Source of the DNA: an uncultured Alphaproteobacteria bacterium
GTDB lineage: Bacteria > Pseudomonadota > Alphaproteobacteria > RF32 > CAG-239
DNA length: 64,000 bases
Direction: 5' to 3'
NCBI GenBank assembly: GCA_944391445.1
Contig: CALXTL010000001.1
Span: 1 to 64,000 of the forward strand
Shown here: positions 60,816 to 64,000 of the stretch, in pieces
Numbering within the stretch: position 1 is the first letter of the stretch
Layout: each line of letters begins with the position of its first letter
Program-made: the position numbers and the translations under genes
The notes under the pieces: generated by a model
The model's input: the letters and a program-made list of their open reading frames with translations, nothing else
Told to the model about the DNA's origin: nothing
Databases searched by the model: none

Positions 60816-61460
60816 ATGCGGGGGCGATTCATCACCTTTGAGGGAGGCGAAGGCTGCGGCAAATCGACGCAGCTTCGTCTTTTGGCCGAAAGCTTGCAAA
60901 ACAAGGGGCTGGAAATTGTCACCACCAAAGAGCCGGGCGGTACGCCGACCGGGCAGGAACTGCGGCGGATCTTGGTGACCGGAGATAAAAACAAACTTGA
61001 TCCGGTCGCCGAAGCGTTGCTTTATTATGCCGATCGGCGTATTAATATGACCCAGAAGGTTTGGCCCGCGCTTGACGGAGGAAACTGGGTGCTGAGCGAT
61101 CGTTTTGCGGATTCAACTGTTGCTTATCAATATTACGGTTACAATCGGCAGCTGGCACAGGAGGATTTAGACCGGCTGTATCATCTGGCGGTTGGAGATT
61201 TCCGTCCGGATTTGACGCTTATTCTGGATATTGAGCCGGAAAAAGGTTTGGCACGCTCTTATCATAAGGCGCAGTCAATGGAGGTTAAAGAGCTGCGCTT
61301 TGAGAAAAAAAATTTGGAATTTCATAAAAATCTGCGCAATGGTTTTCTTAAAATTGCCGCCGCCGAACCGGAACGCTGCGTCGTTTTGAATGCAGATAAA
61401 AGTATTGAAGCGCTGCATCGGGAAATTCTCAATCTGGTCACAAAACGCTTTGAGGTATAA
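60816..61460 (+). CDS. tmk: Thymidylate kinase
   Basis: 214 residues. Phosphorylates dTMP to dTDP. The P-loop FEGGEGCGKST, the TMP-binding EPGGTPTGQELRR, DRFADSTVAYQYYG and a LID region follow family order. It continues the dTTP route served by thyA/dut elsewhere in the window. It starts 4 bases after dacC, with GGAG upstream. holB follows. Confidence 0.96.
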   Translation: MRGRFITFEGGEGCGKSTQLRLLAESLQNKGLEIVTTKEPGGTPTGQELRRILVTGDKNKLDPVAEALLYYADRRINMTQKVWPALDGGNWVLSDRFADSTVAYQYYGYNRQLAQEDLDRLYHLAVGDFRPDLTLILDIEPEKGLARSYHKAQSMEVKELRFEKKNLEFHKNLRNGFLKIAAAEPERCVVLNADKSIEALHREILNLVTKRFEV

Positions 61461-61465
61461 CGGCC

Positions 61466-62524
61466 ATGGAACAAGAAACCTCAGAAACACCGTTGCCGCG
61501 GGATAATTTCTTTTTACTCGGCCATGAAGAAGCGGAAAAACTGTTTTTGGATGCCTGGAAAAAAGGTTCTTTGCACAATTCCTGGCTGATTTCGGGCATT
61601 CGCGGCATCGGCAAGGCCACCTTGGCTTATCGTTTGGCCCGTTTCATTCTGAGTGCGGATACATCAGCCAAAGAGAAATATACGTCTCTGGAAATCTCGC
61701 CTTCTGCGCCGGCCGTGCGGCTGATGTCCAACAACGCACATCCGGATTTTAAAGTGCTGGAGCGAGATTTTACCGAGCAAGAACGCAAAAAGATTATGAA
61801 AGCCATCAAAGACGGCGAGCGACTGAGTAACGATGAGCTTAAAGAAATGAAAAAATCCGCGTTTATCCGGGTGGATGATGTGCGTACGGTCAATGATTTT
61901 TTATCTCGTCGGTCATCACAAGACGGCTGGCGGATTGTATTGATTGACAGCGTTGACGACATGAACACGGCATCAGCCAATGCCATTCTGAAAATACTGG
62001 AAGAACCGCCGTACAAAACACTGATGTTATTGGTCAGCCACAATCCTGAACGTCTGCTGCCGACCATCCGTTCGCGTTGCACCAAGTTGAGCTTACATCC
62101 GCTGGCAGAGAATCAGGTGGCCAGCTTGTTGCGGCGCTACCGGCCGTCTTTGCCCGAAACACAAATAAAAAAAATAGCGGCCATCAGTTCGGGAAGCATT
62201 GGCAAGGCATTGAATTATGTTGATAATGACGCGCTTAAACGTTATGATCAATTAAGCGGAATTGCGTTTTCCGGAAAAAATTTTAAAATTAACGATATTA
62301 CGGATTTCTGTGCGGCGGCTGTCTCCGGAGAAGAAAGCTACGCCTTAACGCAGGAGCTTGTGTTCAAATTTTTGAGCGAAGCAGCCAAAGCCGCGGCTGA
62401 TCCGAGCGGCTTGGCGGCAGTATGGGAAAGTGCAGTTAGAACCTTTGCCCAAACAGACAGCCTTAATATGGACAAGCGTCAGGCTCTGATGAATATTATT
62501 GTTAGTATCTGCAAACAGTTTTGA
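61466..62524 (+). CDS. holB: DNA polymerase III subunit delta'
   Basis: 352 residues. Part of the clamp-loader complex. AAA+ features: Walker A ISGIRGIGKATLAYRLA, sensor/SRC motif (RSRCTKLSLHPL) and NAILKILEEPPYKT. A charged insert (KKIMKAIKDGERLSNDELKEMKKS) occupies the region where gamma-type loaders have the zinc cysteines, which are absent here. Follows tmk by 5 bases. metG, common after holB in alphaproteobacteria, is missing and tatD comes next. Confidence 0.93.
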   Translation: MEQETSETPLPRDNFFLLGHEEAEKLFLDAWKKGSLHNSWLISGIRGIGKATLAYRLARFILSADTSAKEKYTSLEISPSAPAVRLMSNNAHPDFKVLERDFTEQERKKIMKAIKDGERLSNDELKEMKKSAFIRVDDVRTVNDFLSRRSSQDGWRIVLIDSVDDMNTASANAILKILEEPPYKTLMLLVSHNPERLLPTIRSRCTKLSLHPLAENQVASLLRRYRPSLPETQIKKIAAISSGSIGKALNYVDNDALKRYDQLSGIAFSGKNFKINDITDFCAAAVSGEESYALTQELVFKFLSEAAKAAADPSGLAAVWESAVRTFAQTDSLNMDKRQALMNIIVSICKQF

Positions 62525-62534
62525 GAGGGATAAT

Positions 62535-63338
62535 ATGTTAGTAGACAGTCACTGTCACTTGGATTTTGATGACTTTGAAGATGATATGGACGACGTCATT
62601 GTCCGGGCTCGCGATTGCGGTGTCAGTTTGATTTTGAATGCCGGCAATAATCTGAAAGAATTGGATGATCAATTGGCATTGTCTGAAAAATATCCTTTTA
62701 TATACGCGGCGGTCGGTGTGCACCCGCACAATGCTTTGGAATATCCGGATCTGACGGCAGAAGATCTGATAGCCAAAGCATCTCATCCGAAAATCATCGG
62801 CATTGGTGAAACAGGGTTGGACTACTATTATGACTATGCGCCGAGAGAAGCGCAGATAAAGCTGCTACGGGAGCATATCCGTGCGGCTCAGGAAACGGGA
62901 CTGCCGTTGATTATCCATAATCGCGATTCCGATGAAGATATGATGTCCGTCTTGGATGAAGCATACCGCAAAAAAACTTTTTCAGGAGTTATTCATTGTT
63001 TCAGCTCATCGCGGCAGTTTGCCGATTTTGCGCTTTCGATTGGTTTTTATCTTTCGGCTTCCGGAATTATAACTTTCAATAAAAGCGGTGATATCCGCGC
63101 CATTTTTGAAACGGTGCCGTTAGATCGCTTGTTGGTGGAAACAGACGCGCCTTTTTTGGCACCGATTCCGCAGCGCGGCCACCGCAACGAGCCGTCTTTT
63201 GTCCGCTACACGGCTGAGAAACTGGCGCAGTTGCGCGATATCCCGTTTGATCAAATGGCGCAAATCACCTCGGATAATTTCTGCAATCTGTTTCGTAAAG
63301 CCAGCGATAAAGGCCGGCGGGAGTATTGTCAGAAATGA
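62535..63338 (+). CDS. tatD: TatD family metal-dependent deoxyribonuclease
   Basis: 267 residues. TIM-barrel hydrolase with metal ligands in DSHCHLDF, GETGLDYYYDYAP, PLIIHNRDSDED, IHCFSS and LLVETDAPFLAP. The family includes 3'-5' DNases and D-aminoacyl-tRNA deacylases. ATG 62535 has GAGAGGG upstream; the earlier in-frame ATG is inside holB. The next gene begins in its stop codon. Confidence 0.95.
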   Translation: MLVDSHCHLDFDDFEDDMDDVIVRARDCGVSLILNAGNNLKELDDQLALSEKYPFIYAAVGVHPHNALEYPDLTAEDLIAKASHPKIIGIGETGLDYYYDYAPREAQIKLLREHIRAAQETGLPLIIHNRDSDEDMMSVLDEAYRKKTFSGVIHCFSSSRQFADFALSIGFYLSASGIITFNKSGDIRAIFETVPLDRLLVETDAPFLAPIPQRGHRNEPSFVRYTAEKLAQLRDIPFDQMAQITSDNFCNLFRKASDKGRREYCQK

Positions 63339-64000
63339 GCAAGGTTATTATTCTGGGTGCGGGAGCTGCGCCCGGTGTTCCGTCTTTAAGCAACGGGTGG
63401 GGCGCTTGCAACCCGGATAATATTAAAAATTATCGCCACCGCACCTCCACATACTATGAGCTGGGCGACGCCAAAATTTTGATTGATACCTCACCGGATG
63501 TGCTCTGGGGCTTGAAGAAAAATAATATTCGCCATCTGGACGGTGTTTTGTATACGCATGCGCACGCCGACCATTTGCATGGTATAGATGATCTGCGCGA
63601 GATCAATCGCATCCAGCTTTCCGGTTTAAATATTTACGCGGTTCGTGAAACCATGGAAACAATATCCGCCCGGTTTGGCTATTTACTTGCGCCCAAAGAT
63701 AAGGCCTGCGATGTTATGAGCCAGCCGCATCTGGTGCCGAACACGCTCAATCATAACGAAGCTTTTTACATACGCGATGTTAAAATTTGTCCCATCCGTC
63801 TCATCGGGCACAATCTTCCTTCTGAAGGTTATATATTTAACGATGGAGAGATTGTGCATATTGCCGATTTTAGAAGCATCGACAAAAGCGGGCTGGAGCA
63901 GATCCGCCGCCGGCCAAAACTGTTGATTGTGCCGTTGACCACGCCTTTTGTGCACAAATACCATGCTTGCTTGGAAGAAGTTTTGGCCGTAATTGCCGAG
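63335..64000 (+). CDS. Metallo-beta-lactamase-fold hydrolase (PhnP-like), truncated by the window end
   Basis: 222 residues visible, open at 64000. The N-terminus MSKVIILGAGAAPGVPSLS, the substrate-near IDTSPD and the metal motif THAHADHLHGIDDLR match the PhnP-like phosphodiesterase branch that follows tatD in alphaproteobacteria. IGHNLPSEGYIF and HIADF supply later ligands. Its ATG overlaps the tatD stop (ATGA), so it is translationally coupled. Confidence 0.9.
   Translation, partial: MSKVIILGAGAAPGVPSLSNGWGACNPDNIKNYRHRTSTYYELGDAKILIDTSPDVLWGLKKNNIRHLDGVLYTHAHADHLHGIDDLREINRIQLSGLNIYAVRETMETISARFGYLLAPKDKACDVMSQPHLVPNTLNHNEAFYIRDVKICPIRLIGHNLPSEGYIFNDGEIVHIADFRSIDKSGLEQIRRRPKLLIVPLTTPFVHKYHACLEEVLAVIAE

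Overview
The window is a 64 kb stretch of a Gram-negative alphaproteobacterial chromosome. The evidence is a circularly permuted two-piece tmRNA gene next to an alpha-type sspB, and several alphaproteobacterial gene orders: sfsA-map-radC, ppiD/tpiA-secG-pyrG-kdsA, dusB-trkA-hfq-hflX and rlpA-dacC-tmk-holB-tatD-MBL. Intergenic REP-like palindromes, moderate GC and several lost neighbours (ntrBC/ntrYX between dusB and trkA, metG between holB and tatD, sdhE between recG and mfd) suggest a moderately reduced, possibly host- or gut-associated lineage. That lifestyle is inference. I see no prophage, insertion sequence or CRISPR array.

Layout: 1-1600 holds tRNA-Arg, a secreted Cys-rich repeat protein and an autotransporter remnant beside a REP-like repeat. 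1609-10661 has alaS (-), a catalytically degenerate sfsA with map and radC, marC, an EptA-type lipid A phosphoethanolamine transferase overlapping a CTP-dependent lipid kinase, and a metal-efflux CDF transporter behind a palindromic operator. 10730-16362 has recG and mfd diverging. 16363-18475 is an accessory patch: REP units, a remnant of a second Cys-rich gene, two unknown basic proteins and a possible TerB-like protein. 18537-22976 (-) has an ArsB/NhaD-type permease, a structured intergenic region with three hairpin/U-tract units, trmJ, two unknown exported proteins and cysE. 23065-27000 has an alpha/beta hydrolase, the RHH-sspB-ssrA cluster and a dihydrofolate reductase-thyA-dut cluster. 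27064-33295 has an unknown cassette, an OmpA-like lipoprotein, ppa behind a structured leader, a CNNM/CorC protein, a YbaK-type deacylase, tRNA-Pro, an RNHCP protein, hsp20 and a HAD phosphatase. 33297-36246 has a glycerol-1-phosphate dehydrogenase-like enzyme, a clear beta-solenoid protein of unknown function and a small orphan. 36327-46846 has ppiD, tpiA, secG, pyrG, pagP, kdsA, an unknown membrane pair, recO, parC and a 59-residue conserved protein. 46966-55890 has a 1400-residue membrane-anchored coiled-coil protein, a small partner, dusB, trkA, hfq, hflX and a lipoprotein. 55901-64000 has a hemolysin III protein, a 223-bp tandem repeat that copies the tRNA-Ser 3' end, tRNA-Ser, mltB-like, rlpA, dacC, tmk, holB, tatD and a truncated metallo-beta-lactamase-fold gene.

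Themes: (1) Envelope and lipid A modification: eptA with a diacylglycerol-kinase-like partner, pagP inserted beside kdsA, and PG hydrolases. (2) Ribosome rescue: split tmRNA directly upstream of its adaptor sspB. (3) Three inverted accessory cassettes of unknown proteins (16756-17652, 27064-27423, 42853-43496) share A-rich leaders without a Shine-Dalgarno sequence and sit just behind a terminator. (4) Several structured non-coding regions match no RNA family I can name.
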